From CBDBCU01 sp965203435 (GTDB taxonomy: Bacteria; Chloroflexota; Dehalococcoidia; Lucifugimonadales; UBA3495), in NCBI GenBank assembly GCA_965203435.1, contig CBDBCU010000006.1, forward strand, positions 186,001 to 250,000: a stretch of 64,000 nt of DNA, read 5' to 3'. The notes beneath the pieces are model-generated. The model made no database searches and was not told the origin of the DNA. It saw only the letters and a list, made by a program, of their open reading frames with translations. Position 1 is the first letter of the stretch, and each line of letters opens with the position of its first letter. This document shows positions 8,300-16,209 of this stretch, one piece after another. The translations under genes were made by a program, and so were the position numbers.

Positions 8300-8467
8300 G
8301 GCAATGGCCTATGGCAACCGTCAATTCCACCGCCGCCGCAACCGTCATTCCCGCGTAAGCGGGAATCCCGAACGGTACTGAAAAGACCAGTCCTTTGCCG
8401 CCCAACCGCCGCCGGATTCCCGCTTACGCGGGAATGACGGTGGGGGACGGCGATTACCGTTCTATAC
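8300..8467. repeat. Nested palindromic element, repeat family A
   Basis: Inner arms lie at 8341-8369 and 8414-8441. An outer left sequence GGGCAATGGCCTATGG begins at 8302. It lies in the ~400-base gap between the divergent VOC and molybdopterin-subunit genes, between their promoters. Confidence 0.8.
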
Positions 8468-8521
8468 AGACACCCAAAATCCTGCCCATCCGGTCTATCC
8501 ATGTATGAATCCGCCCGCCCG

Positions 8522-8550
8522 CTGAAAACGGGGCGGATTTGTGGTAAATT
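8522..8550 (+). promoter_or_regulatory. Possible promoter of the molybdopterin-subunit gene
   Basis: CTGAAA (8522-8527), 17-base spacer, TAAATT (8545-8550); each box matches consensus at 4 of 6 positions. Confidence 0.35.
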
Positions 8551-8601
8551 ATTCCCGTCCCCACCGCTGTCGGGACAAACCGGTTCATAGGGGAGGGAAT
8601 T

Positions 8602-10926
8602 ATGCCGGATTACCAGCCCAATATGGTGCTTTCCACTCAGGAGTTTGATGTCGTAGGCACCCGGCCCATCCGCCACGACGGGCCGGACAAGGTGATGGGG
8701 CGCGCCCGCTACGCCGCCGACATTCACCTGACCGGGATGCTGCACGGGAAAATCCTCCGCAGCCTCCATCCTCATGCCCGGATCCGCGGCATTGACGCCC
8801 GCCGCGCCCTGGCCTTGCCCGGCGTTATGGCCGTCGTTACCGCCGCCGACTTCCCGGAAGTCTCCGCGGAAGCCGCCGACCTGGCCGAAGGGGCCAATGT
8901 GAACTACGGCTTTTACAGCCGCAATGTGATGGCCCGGGAAAAGGCCCTTTACCGCGGCCACGCCATCGCCGCCATCGCCGCCGCCAGTCCCCACTTGGCC
9001 GAGGAAGCCCTGGCCCTGATCGACGTGGATTACGAAGTCCTGCCGGCCGTGCTGAACGCGGACGAGGCCCTGCAACCGGACGCCCCCCTGCTCCACGAGC
9101 GCCTGGTTACGATGGACAGCCCGGCCATGCGCCCCGGCGGTTGGGGCGACCGCGCGGAACCGGTGACCAACCTGGCTAACCGTTTCGAGTTCCGCCTGGG
9201 CGACCTGGAACAAGGCTTTGCCGCCGCGGACGCCGTGGCGGAACGGGAGTTCCATACCCGCCCGGTGCATCAGGGTTACATCGAACCCCATGCGGCGACG
9301 GCCCAATGGAATACCGACGACACGGTCACTATCTGGTGCAGCAGCCAGGGCCACTTTGCCCTGCGCGACCACACCTCGACCATCCTGGGAATGCCGGTTT
9401 CCAAAGTCAAAATCATCCCTATGGAAATCGGCGGCGGTTTCGGCGGCAAGGGGATGGGCGGCTGCTATCTGGAGCCGGTGGTCGCCGCCTTGTCCCGCAA
9501 AACCGGCCGGCCGGTGAAAATCGCGATGACCCGCAACGAGGTCTTTCTTGGCACCGGGCCGGCCCCGGCCACCCACATGAAAGTCAAAGTGGGCGCCACT
9601 AATGACGGCCGCATCACCGCCGCCGAAGCCCACTTGACCTATGAAGCCGGAGCCTTTCCCGGCTCCCCGGTGGCCTCGGCCTGCCGCACTATGTTTGCCC
9701 CCTATGCCATCCCCAACGGCTGGATCGAGGGGCTGGATGTGGTGGTCAATACCCAGAAATCGGCGGCCTACCGCGCCCCCGGCTCGCCGACCGCCGCCTT
9801 TGCCGCCGAAACGGTCCTGGATGAACTCTGCGAAAAAATCGGGATGGATCCGGTAGAGTTCCGGCTGATTAACGCGGCTCAGGAGGGTACCCGGCAGATT
9901 ACCGGCCCGGTATTCCGCAAAATCGGCTTTCTGGAAATGTGCCAGGCCGCCCAGCAGCATCCCCACCTGGCTACGCCGATTGCCGGCAAGCGCCAGGGCC
10001 GCGGCGTGGCCGCCGGCTGCTGGATGAACGGCACCGGCCCGGCCAGCGCCGTCGCCAGCGTCAATCCGGATGGCACGGTCAGCCTGGTCGAAGGCTCCCC
10101 GGACATCGGCGGCAGCCGCGCCGCGATGGCCATGCACATCGCCGAAGTCCTGGGCATCGCCGCCGAGGAGGTCAAACCCTCTATCGCCGACACCGACTCC
10201 ATCGGCTACAGCTCCGGAGCCGGCGGCAGCGGCGTCACTTTCAAGATGGGCACGGCGGTCTATCAGGCCGCCGAGGACATCAAACGGCAAATGGTGGAAC
10301 GGGCCGCCAAAATCTGGGAGGTGGCCGCCGACGATGTGGAATATGCCAAGGGCCTGCTTAGCCACAAAGCCGACTCGGAACTGCGGATGACCTTTAACCA
10401 GCTGGCCCGGCGGCTCAATGGCAGCGGCGGCCCCATCGTGGGCCGGGCTACGGCCAACCCGCCCGGCGTGGGCAATGCCTTTGGCCTGCATATCGTCGAT
10501 GTGGAAGTGGATGCCGACACCGGCAAGGTGGACATCCTGCGCTACACCGCCTTGCAGGACGCCGGCAAAGCCATCCACCCCAGCTATGTGGAAGGGCAAA
10601 TCCAGGGCGGCGCCGTGCAGGGCATCGGCTGGGCCTTGAACGAGGAGTATTACACCGACCCCGCCGGGCTGATGGTCAATTCCAGTTTCCTCGACTACCG
10701 GATGCCCACCAGCCTGGACTTGCCGATGATTGACACGGTCATCGTGGAAGTTGCCAATCCCGGCCATCCCCTGGGCGTCCGCGGCGTCGGCGAAGTGTCC
10801 CTGGTGCCGCCCATGGCCGCCATTGCCAACGCCATCTACGACGCCGTAGGGCTGCGCCTGGCGGACCTGCCCATGAACTCGGCCAACTTCCTGGAAGCCC
10901 GCTGGCGGCAGGAAAACGGGGGGTAA
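8602..10926 (+). CDS. Xanthine dehydrogenase-family molybdopterin-binding subunit (orphan)
   Basis: A 774-residue large subunit of a molybdenum hydroxylase (xanthine dehydrogenase/aldehyde oxidase/CO dehydrogenase superfamily). The N-terminal a/b hammerhead domain starts with VMGRARYAADIHL. The cofactor loop GGGFGGKGMG is near residue 277, and AAYRAPGSP near 388 replaces the CoxL-type AYRCSFR, so it is not form I CO dehydrogenase. Near the C-terminus GVRGVGEVSLVPP carries the catalytic Glu (about residue 731). These enzymes normally need a 2Fe-2S subunit and often an FAD subunit. Neither is next to it; an upstream VOC gene and a downstream hairpin isolate it. The partners may be encoded elsewhere. 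GGGGAGGG precedes the ATG. Confidence 0.9.
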   Translation: MPDYQPNMVLSTQEFDVVGTRPIRHDGPDKVMGRARYAADIHLTGMLHGKILRSLHPHARIRGIDARRALALPGVMAVVTAADFPEVSAEAADLAEGANVNYGFYSRNVMAREKALYRGHAIAAIAAASPHLAEEALALIDVDYEVLPAVLNADEALQPDAPLLHERLVTMDSPAMRPGGWGDRAEPVTNLANRFEFRLGDLEQGFAAADAVAEREFHTRPVHQGYIEPHAATAQWNTDDTVTIWCSSQGHFALRDHTSTILGMPVSKVKIIPMEIGGGFGGKGMGGCYLEPVVAALSRKTGRPVKIAMTRNEVFLGTGPAPATHMKVKVGATNDGRITAAEAHLTYEAGAFPGSPVASACRTMFAPYAIPNGWIEGLDVVVNTQKSAAYRAPGSPTAAFAAETVLDELCEKIGMDPVEFRLINAAQEGTRQITGPVFRKIGFLEMCQAAQQHPHLATPIAGKRQGRGVAAGCWMNGTGPASAVASVNPDGTVSLVEGSPDIGGSRAAMAMHIAEVLGIAAEEVKPSIADTDSIGYSSGAGGSGVTFKMGTAVYQAAEDIKRQMVERAAKIWEVAADDVEYAKGLLSHKADSELRMTFNQLARRLNGSGGPIVGRATANPPGVGNAFGLHIVDVEVDADTGKVDILRYTALQDAGKAIHPSYVEGQIQGGAVQGIGWALNEEYYTDPAGLMVNSSFLDYRMPTSLDLPMIDTVIVEVANPGHPLGVRGVGEVSLVPPMAAIANAIYDAVGLRLADLPMNSANFLEARWRQENGG

Positions 10927-10946
10927 AGGGCGGGGGATTAGCAATG

Positions 10947-10986
10947 TCTCTGCGCCTTGGAGTAAATCAATTCCAAGGCGCAGAGA
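10947..10986 (+). terminator. 15-bp perfect hairpin after the molybdopterin-subunit gene
   Basis: TCTCTGCGCCTTGGA (10947-10961) is perfectly repeated inverted at 10972-10986 with a 10-base AT-rich loop, followed by AGTCTTTAAG. It is probably a transcription terminator. Confidence 0.6.
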
Positions 10987-11016
10987 AGTCTTTAAGCCGG
11001 GTAGTTGCGCTGTTAT

Positions 11017-11043
11017 GAATTCCCTATTACGCGGGAAAGACGG
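11017..11043. repeat. Degenerate half copy of repeat family A
   Basis: AATTCCCTATTACGCGGGAA followed by AGACGGT matches one arm of the family A element with several mismatches. No opposite arm was found. Confidence 0.5.
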
Positions 11044-11061
11044 TGGCTATAGGCGGTAGCT

Positions 11062-11451
11062 CTACTCAAAAAGCCGCGGCCCCTCCGGCTCCGCCGGCCG
11101 GTTTTGCCGGCCCGGGTTAGCGGATGGGTTGGAATGGGACGGGAGGGGATAATCCTCCTCCGGCGGCGGTTCGTAGCCGAGGTCGGCAAAGACGATAATC
11201 AGCCCGCCCTCCTCGTCCAGGTCAAAACTCTCCCAATCCTGCCAGTCGACCGCTTCCGCCGGGGCGTTGCTGTTTTGCAGCAGCCGGGACATATAGTAGA
11301 GCCGACCCGGGTTGTCCGCCAGCTGCCGGGGATCCCTTACCGGATGGGTTCCGGGGGCCAAGCGAATCGCCGCCCAGCCATCCTCATCCTCCAGGTCATG
11401 CCATTCCCAATCGGTTTGGTAGTCGTGATTGAGGTCCAGTTCGCCGGGCAT
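11062..11451 (-). CDS. Small acidic protein with two internal repeats
   Basis: A 129-residue protein, not recognised. The N-terminal two thirds contain two similar units: TDWEWHDLEDEDGWAAIRL (about residues 13-31) and VDWQDWESFDLDEEGGLIIV (about 68-87). Each has paired Trp, an acidic run and a hydrophobic strand. The C-terminal ~40 residues are Pro/Asn-rich and likely disordered. It begins 23 bases after the methyltransferase-HNH gene on the same strand, so the two are probably co-transcribed. A strongly acidic partner of a DNA enzyme could be a DNA mimic or inhibitor, but this is conjecture. Confidence 0.55.
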   Translation of the reverse strand: MPGELDLNHDYQTDWEWHDLEDEDGWAAIRLAPGTHPVRDPRQLADNPGRLYYMSRLLQNSNAPAEAVDWQDWESFDLDEEGGLIIVFADLGYEPPPEEDYPLPSHSNPSANPGRQNRPAEPEGPRLFE

Positions 11452-11474
11452 AGTCCGCCCTCCTCAGCGCAAAT

Positions 11475-12971
11475 TCAGCCCCCGTTCCGCAAAATCCCCA
11501 GTTCGCGCAGCCGCTGCCGCAAATAGGCCATATCCCGGTCGCCTTTGATGGCATTGCAGGTGCTGTCCATCAGTTGCAAGTTGCTGAGGTCATCGCTGCC
11601 GCCCCGGGAACGGGGTTCGATATGGTCGATGGTCAGGACGTGCAGGGGGATTTCGTGTTCGCAGCCGGCGCAGAGGCCCTGCTGCTTGGCGTAAAGGAAT
11701 CGCCGTACCTCGCCGACGCTCAGCAGACTTAGCGCGGAATCGGTGCGTTTGGGCGGCCGTTCCTGGGGAATGAAAATGCTCCAATCCTGCCAAGCCTTTT
11801 CCCCGGCCGCGTTCAGCGGAATCTGCAATTCCCGTTCGGCCCGGCCGCGCAGCACGCCCACCGCCTGATGCAGACGGTCAATGCCAATCCAATCCCGCCC
11901 CAGCTTTTCGGCGGCGATGCAGGCGGTGGCGCAGCCGCAGAAAGGATCCAGCACTAAGTCTCCCGGCCGGGAGGAGGCGTTGATGACCCGTTCCAGCAAA
12001 GCCAGCGGCTTCTGGGTTTTCCAGCCGGTGCGTTCCTTGGAATTGGCCGCTATAGGCCGAATGTCGGCCCACAGGTTAGAGGGAACTTGCCCCTGATTGC
12101 CGGCCAGATACCGCTTCAGCCGGGGTACCCCATCCCCTTTATGCTCAATAAGCCCGGCCGCATCCAAGGCATCCAGCCGCGCCAGAGGACTCCGTATACT
12201 GCGGTAATTGCGGATGATGTTCGCTTCAATCCAAGCGGCATAATATCCGCTCTTTGGGGCATTCCATTGCCGGCCGGTTTCGTTGGGGTCGTGACCGCGC
12301 CAGACCTGACCGGTTTCTCCTGTTCCCTTTCGCGGCGCGGTCAAGTCGCCCAATTGATAAGTCCCCCTTTCATCGGAGAAACGATAAAAACGTTCCACAT
12401 ATTCGGGATCCAGCGGCACCCGGATGTTGGCCGTGTTAATCCGGGCCCGGGGGCCGTAGAACAGGAGAGTGTCCCGGATATTCCCGAAAGACAGGGAATC
12501 GTTATGGGCCGAGGTGCGCCGCCAAGTGATTTCCGCCTTGTAGGACTGCTCGCCGAACAGGGCATCCATCAGCACTTTCAAGTAGTGGGAGGCGTGGGGA
12601 TCGCAGTGCAGGTAAATGCTGCCGTTGGGTTTCAGGATGCGGTGCAGTTCAATGAGGCGGACGCTCATAAAGGTAAGGTAGCCGGCCATGCTTTCGCCGT
12701 GGGCCAGCTTGGCGCTGTTAATCAGATGAAAGAGGGCCGGGCGGCGCAGTTCAATCTCCCCCACCCATTCCTGTTTCATATCGTTGAGGGTCCAGACATC
12801 GTCGAACTCAGCCCCCCGGGCCTCGCTGTCCAAGGGGGCGGCGTAGGTGCGGTTAGAGTTAAAGGGCGGGTCGAGGTAGATTAAATCCACGCACTCGGAG
12901 TTGATGCCGCGCAGAATGTCCAGGTTGTCCCCGGTAAAGATGGTGCGGCTGGGTACATTGCAGGCGGCCAT
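11475..12971 (-). CDS. DNA methyltransferase fused to C-terminal HNH endonuclease domain (copy 1)
   Basis: A 498-residue protein. Motif IV DPPF is at residues 34-37 and the SAM-binding motif DPFCGCATACIAAEKLG lies after it. This is the order of the beta class of amino-methyltransferases, which make N6-methyladenine or N4-methylcytosine. TQKPLALLERVI just before motif I is typical. The C-terminal region (about 430-475) is an HNH module: CAGC zinc knuckle, DHIEPRSRGG, then a C..N..K tail. A paralogue with the same design lies at 29964-31718. It could be a one-chain restriction-modification enzyme, a solitary modifier, or a mobile-element-derived fusion. Its own promoter is visible upstream. Confidence 0.85.
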   Translation of the reverse strand: MAACNVPSRTIFTGDNLDILRGINSECVDLIYLDPPFNSNRTYAAPLDSEARGAEFDDVWTLNDMKQEWVGEIELRRPALFHLINSAKLAHGESMAGYLTFMSVRLIELHRILKPNGSIYLHCDPHASHYLKVLMDALFGEQSYKAEITWRRTSAHNDSLSFGNIRDTLLFYGPRARINTANIRVPLDPEYVERFYRFSDERGTYQLGDLTAPRKGTGETGQVWRGHDPNETGRQWNAPKSGYYAAWIEANIIRNYRSIRSPLARLDALDAAGLIEHKGDGVPRLKRYLAGNQGQVPSNLWADIRPIAANSKERTGWKTQKPLALLERVINASSRPGDLVLDPFCGCATACIAAEKLGRDWIGIDRLHQAVGVLRGRAERELQIPLNAAGEKAWQDWSIFIPQERPPKRTDSALSLLSVGEVRRFLYAKQQGLCAGCEHEIPLHVLTIDHIEPRSRGGSDDLSNLQLMDSTCNAIKGDRDMAYLRQRLRELGILRNGG

Positions 12972-13014
12972 AAGGGTTCACCCCGCCGGGAATAGGGATT
13001 TAAGATTGCGCCCT

Positions 13015-13044
13015 ATTCTATGCCCGGATACCCGGACGGGTCAA
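13015..13044 (-). promoter_or_regulatory. Sigma-70-type promoter of methyltransferase-HNH copy 1
   Basis: On the minus strand: TTGACC (13039-13044), 18-base spacer, TAGAAT (13015-13020), each one mismatch from consensus. The start codon is 44 bases downstream. Confidence 0.65.
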
Positions 13045-13169
13045 CCGGGCGGGCGTCACTGAATTCGGGCAATTGGATGGCGGCGGCAGGATGATAAGCC
13101 GCTGCATAAAATCCGTCCTCCTTTCTTTACCCGCCGGCCGGCCGGTTGCCGCCGCGGCCGGGGGCCGGT

Positions 13170-13730
13170 CTAAACCGCCGGCCCGTTGCCCTTGCCGCCG
13201 TTGTCATCATAGCCCGGCGGCGGTTCGGCAAAGGGCAGTCCGGCCCGCTGCGCCGCCTGCTGCCGCTCGTACCAGGCCGCCACCGCCTGCCGGTATTCCT
13301 CCAAAGCCGACGCCCGAGCCGCGGCCATCGGCTCCATCGCGTCAGCCATGGCTTTGCTCACCGCCGCGTCCACCATCGCCTTGAGCTTGGCATCCGCTTC
13401 GGCCTCCGCCGCCTGGGCCTTGGCCTCCCTCGCCTTAATATCCTCCACCTTTTCCCGGTGGTAAATGCCCGACAAAACCATGCGAACCTCCTCGTAAATC
13501 AGATAGCCCGCCATGTTGCCCAACACGAACAGGCCCAGGACATTGCCGCCGGTAAAGGTGCGGTAAGCCCACGCCCACCAATTGCCCTCCGGCAGCCCGC
13601 TGAGATACCCGCCGATAATCGCGGCTACAATCAGCCACGCCAGTTCAATCTGAATCAGCCAGCCGGCGGGAATCCGCCACTGCCGAAACTCCCCGGCCAA
13701 ATTCTGACCGTCAGAACTCTGCTGCGTCAA
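13170..13730 (-). CDS. Two-helix membrane protein with long charged helical tail
   Basis: A 186-residue protein of unknown function. Two hydrophobic segments (about residues 22-43 and 56-80) are followed by an Ala/Lys/Glu-rich region (about 90-160, VEDIKAREAKAQAAEAEADA) likely to form a coiled coil, then a Pro/Gly-rich tail. The start is TTG at 13730, supported by AAAGGAGGTGG nine bases upstream; no ATG fits better. It follows the LLM oxidoreductase gene on the same strand and may share its transcript. Confidence 0.6.
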   Translation of the reverse strand: MTQQSSDGQNLAGEFRQWRIPAGWLIQIELAWLIVAAIIGGYLSGLPEGNWWAWAYRTFTGGNVLGLFVLGNMAGYLIYEEVRMVLSGIYHREKVEDIKAREAKAQAAEAEADAKLKAMVDAAVSKAMADAMEPMAAARASALEEYRQAVAAWYERQQAAQRAGLPFAEPPPGYDDNGGKGNGPAV

Positions 13731-13786
13731 GTTATCTAACCACCTCCTTTAGCCCTTTGTCAATCCGCCCGCCGGCCGGATTCGGA

Positions 13787-14632
13787 TTAGGGCATCAACT
13801 CGGCGCACCGTTCAATCCGCGGCATTACTTCATCATACTGAGCCGAGGGCAGGCCGAAAATCAGGCGGTCGACCCCGGCTTCCGCCATCCGCCCTACCGT
13901 GTCCTCCTGCGGCCGGCTCATCCAATAAACCGACACCGGGATGTGTTCCGGCCGCCCGGCTTCCCGGGCCTGGCGGCGGAGCAGGGCGATTTTTTCCGCC
14001 AGGCTGCCCTCCTGCCCCGGCCGGCCGGCAATGGGCATCCACCCATCGCAGAACTCCACCACCCGGTCAAAGGTGCGGGGGCCGTCGCCGCCCATAAAAA
14101 TGGGGGGATGCGGCTTTTGCGCCGGCTTGGGATAGGACCACACCTTGTCAAAGTTGACCAGTTCCCCGTGAAACTCGGCCTCCTCCTGCGTCCAAATGGC
14201 TTTCATTGCCAGGATGCGCTCCCGCAGCAGCCGCCAGCGCCGCCGGTAGCCGGTGCCATGATTTGCCATTTCCTCGGCGTTCCAGCCGCCGCCAATGCCG
14301 AACAGAAACCGCCCCTGGGACAGGTAGTCCAGGCTGGCGATTTCCTTGGCCGTGGTGATGGGATCCCGCTCCACAATCAGGCAGATGCCGGTGCCCAGTT
14401 TCAGGTTCGTGGTAACGGCGGCCGCCGCGCTGAGGGCCACAAAGGGATCGTAACTGTGCCAGTATTCCGGCGGCAGCTCCGCGCCCCCGGGCCAGGGACT
14501 GCGCCGGCTGGCCGGAATGTGGGTATGCTCCGGCACCCACAGGGACTCGAAACCCCGTTCCTCCAGCGCCCGGGCCAGCTCGTCCGGCCGCATGGAATAG
14601 TCCGTCACAAACATAAACGCGCCGATGTCCAT
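13787..14632 (-). CDS. LLM-class (luciferase-like) F420/FMN-dependent oxidoreductase
   Basis: A 281-residue TIM-barrel flavin/F420 enzyme. Recognisable blocks are ALEERGFESLWVPEHTHIP near the N-terminus, TGICLIVERDPITTAKEIASLD in the middle and PPIFMGGDGPRTFDRVVEFCDGW later. This closely follows the probable F420-dependent oxidoreductase subfamily (TIGR03619 type). Such paralogues are numerous in Actinobacteria and uncultured Chloroflexota. Whether it uses F420 or FMN, and its substrate, cannot be decided. An AGGAGGTAAGT site precedes the ATG. It is the third gene of a probable CMD-uppP-LLM transcript. Confidence 0.88.
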   Translation of the reverse strand: MDIGAFMFVTDYSMRPDELARALEERGFESLWVPEHTHIPASRRSPWPGGAELPPEYWHSYDPFVALSAAAAVTTNLKLGTGICLIVERDPITTAKEIASLDYLSQGRFLFGIGGGWNAEEMANHGTGYRRRWRLLRERILAMKAIWTQEEAEFHGELVNFDKVWSYPKPAQKPHPPIFMGGDGPRTFDRVVEFCDGWMPIAGRPGQEGSLAEKIALLRRQAREAGRPEHIPVSVYWMSRPQEDTVGRMAEAGVDRLIFGLPSAQYDEVMPRIERCAELMP

Positions 14633-14694
14633 ACTTACCTCCTTTGTTTCCCTCAGGGATTTTCCGGGTTGACCGAAACTTGCCCGTTGCCGGG

Positions 14695-15486
14695 TCAGGT
14701 TAAAACTTGCCCCAGCCCGCCGGCCATAATGCTCAACCCGACGATGACCACGAACCAGCCGAAGTTGACCCGTTCGGCCAATTTCAGCAGGGCTTTGACG
14801 GTGATAAAGCCGGTAACGGCGGCGATAGCTAAGGCCGCCAGGGCCGGCGGCGCGGCGTAAAAGCCGCCCTGCCCGGCCGCATACAGGCCGGCCGCCAGAC
14901 TGGCTGGCACGCTCAGCAGAAAGCTCAGAGTCAAGGCTTCCCGCCGGTCAAAACCCCGCCAAAGCAGAACCGACGCCGTCAACCCGGAACGGCTCAATCC
15001 CGGCAGCACGGCCAAGCCTTGCGCCAACCCGGTCAGGATCCCGTCCCGCCAACTGGCCGTTTCCCGGTAGCGGCCGCCGCCGGCCCGGCGGCGCAGCAGT
15101 ACCAAGCCGGTAATCAGCATCAACCCGCCCACACCGGCCATCGCCGCCGCGCCGATGCGTTGGGAAAACTCCGGCAGTCCCAGCAGCAAGGCCAAGCCCG
15201 GCGGCGCGCTGGCGGCCGTAGCCACCACTAGAAAAACCAGCGTTGGCCCCGGCCGCCGGGGACAAGCGGCGGCGTCCCGCAGTAGATTGCCAATATCCCG
15301 CCGCAAGGCCGCCACCGCCGCCAGGGCCGTCCCCAAATGCAGCCACAGGGAAAAGCTGACCGCCGCCTTCAGATCCGCGCCAAAGGCCAGGGAATGCACC
15401 GCCGCCACAATCCCCTCGGAACTGACCGGCAGCCATTCCGCCAGGCCCTGCGCCAATCCCAGCAGGGCGGCCTCGGCCCACGTCAT
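14695..15486 (-). CDS. uppP: Undecaprenyl-diphosphatase (BacA/UppP family), divergent
   Basis: A 263-residue, multi-helix membrane protein that would recycle undecaprenyl diphosphate for cell-wall synthesis. The family signature (E/Q)xxxE is present as QGLAE (residues 13-17) and is followed by WLPVSSEG. The second signature PGLSRSGLT is intact with its Arg. Compared with E. coli, the first Glu is Gln13 and the conserved His after the SSxGH motif is Ile26, so the enzyme is a variant. The gene starts 6 bases after the CMD gene and is followed by the LLM gene; all are on the minus strand. Confidence 0.82.
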   Translation of the reverse strand: MTWAEAALLGLAQGLAEWLPVSSEGIVAAVHSLAFGADLKAAVSFSLWLHLGTALAAVAALRRDIGNLLRDAAACPRRPGPTLVFLVVATAASAPPGLALLLGLPEFSQRIGAAAMAGVGGLMLITGLVLLRRRAGGGRYRETASWRDGILTGLAQGLAVLPGLSRSGLTASVLLWRGFDRREALTLSFLLSVPASLAAGLYAAGQGGFYAAPPALAALAIAAVTGFITVKALLKLAERVNFGWFVVIVGLSIMAGGLGQVLT

Positions 15487-15492
15487 CCGGCC

Positions 15493-16044
15493 CTACACCG
15501 GCAGCCGCGGCTCGGCCGTCTCCGCGGGCAAAGCCACCTCAAAGGCATTGAGGAAAAAGGCGGTCTGCGCGTAGTGGCCCATCAGGGCGGTCAATTCGAC
15601 CAGATGCTGCGGGCCGAATTGCGCCAAGGCGGCATCAAAGGTTTCCGGGCTTACCTTATGCGTCCGGTAAAACTCGGTGGCGTAGTTGACCACCGCCCTT
15701 TCCGCCGCCGCCATTTCCGGCAGCGGCCGCCGCTCCCGGATCGCATCGATCAGGGCATCGCTGACCCCTTCCCGCCGGGCCGCCGGGGCGTGGGCGTTCC
15801 AGACATAAGGGCAGTCCATTTCCCGGGCCGTGACGATAATCGCCAGTTCCAGGATCCGCCGGGGAAAGGTGGTTTCGTAGCGCAGATAGTTGGTCAACCC
15901 GTTGCGCCGCCGGGCCAGTTCCGGGCTGTTGATGGTGATGGAATAGGGGCCGGTCAGGATAGGGCCGTTGGCGGTCAATTCGTCAAAGGCATCCCGAAAC
16001 TCCTCGGCAACCATATCGCGGGTCACGGTAGGCAGTCGCGCCAT
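15493..16044 (-). CDS. Carboxymuconolactone decarboxylase (CMD/AhpD-like) family protein
   Basis: A 183-residue all-helical CMD fold. The key region reads LAIIVTAREMDCPYVWNAHAPAA: one Cys and the conserved His are kept, but there is no CxxC pair, so it is not a classical AhpD peroxidase. The related 4-carboxymuconolactone decarboxylase-like proteins share the CPYxWxxH pattern. The substrate is unknown. It is the first gene of a cluster with uppP (6-base gap), and a promoter with near-consensus boxes lies upstream. An AGGAGAATTGCCTT site precedes the ATG. Confidence 0.82.
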   Translation of the reverse strand: MARLPTVTRDMVAEEFRDAFDELTANGPILTGPYSITINSPELARRRNGLTNYLRYETTFPRRILELAIIVTAREMDCPYVWNAHAPAARREGVSDALIDAIRERRPLPEMAAAERAVVNYATEFYRTHKVSPETFDAALAQFGPQHLVELTALMGHYAQTAFFLNAFEVALPAETAEPRLPV

Positions 16045-16076
16045 AAGGCAATTCTCCTATGTTTTCAGTTGCCGCC

Positions 16077-16105
16077 AGTATAGCGGCAAGGGCCGGCTTT
16101 GTCAT
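16077..16105 (-). promoter_or_regulatory. Sigma-70-type promoter of the CMD-uppP-LLM cluster
   Basis: On the minus strand: ATGACA (16100-16105), 17-base spacer, TATACT (16077-16082), both one mismatch from consensus. The start codon is 33 bases downstream. Confidence 0.6.
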
Positions 16106-16148
16106 TCCGGCTAGCCGGAAGTTTCCGCTCGCTTATAGGGTATCGTCC

Positions 16149-16196
16149 GCTCACCCTGAACCTGTTGAAGGGTCATCCTGAACTTGTTGAAGGATG
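16149..16196 (+). repeat. Dispersed repeat family B, tandem pair
   Basis: Two head-to-tail copies share the core (CACCCTGAACCTGTTGAAGG then CATCCTGAACTTGTTGAAGG). They lie between the MFS 3' end and the CMD promoter. Confidence 0.85.
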
Positions 16197-16209
16197 GCTG
16201 CCTTGGGGA

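Noticed and set aside
7633..10944. Very long open frame on the minus strand (about 1100 codons) covering the molybdopterin subunit gene
   Set aside because: Only its last 190 codons form a recognisable protein (the VOC gene). The rest is antisense to a clear molybdenum hydroxylase and has low-complexity Gly/His composition typical of GC-rich shadow frames.
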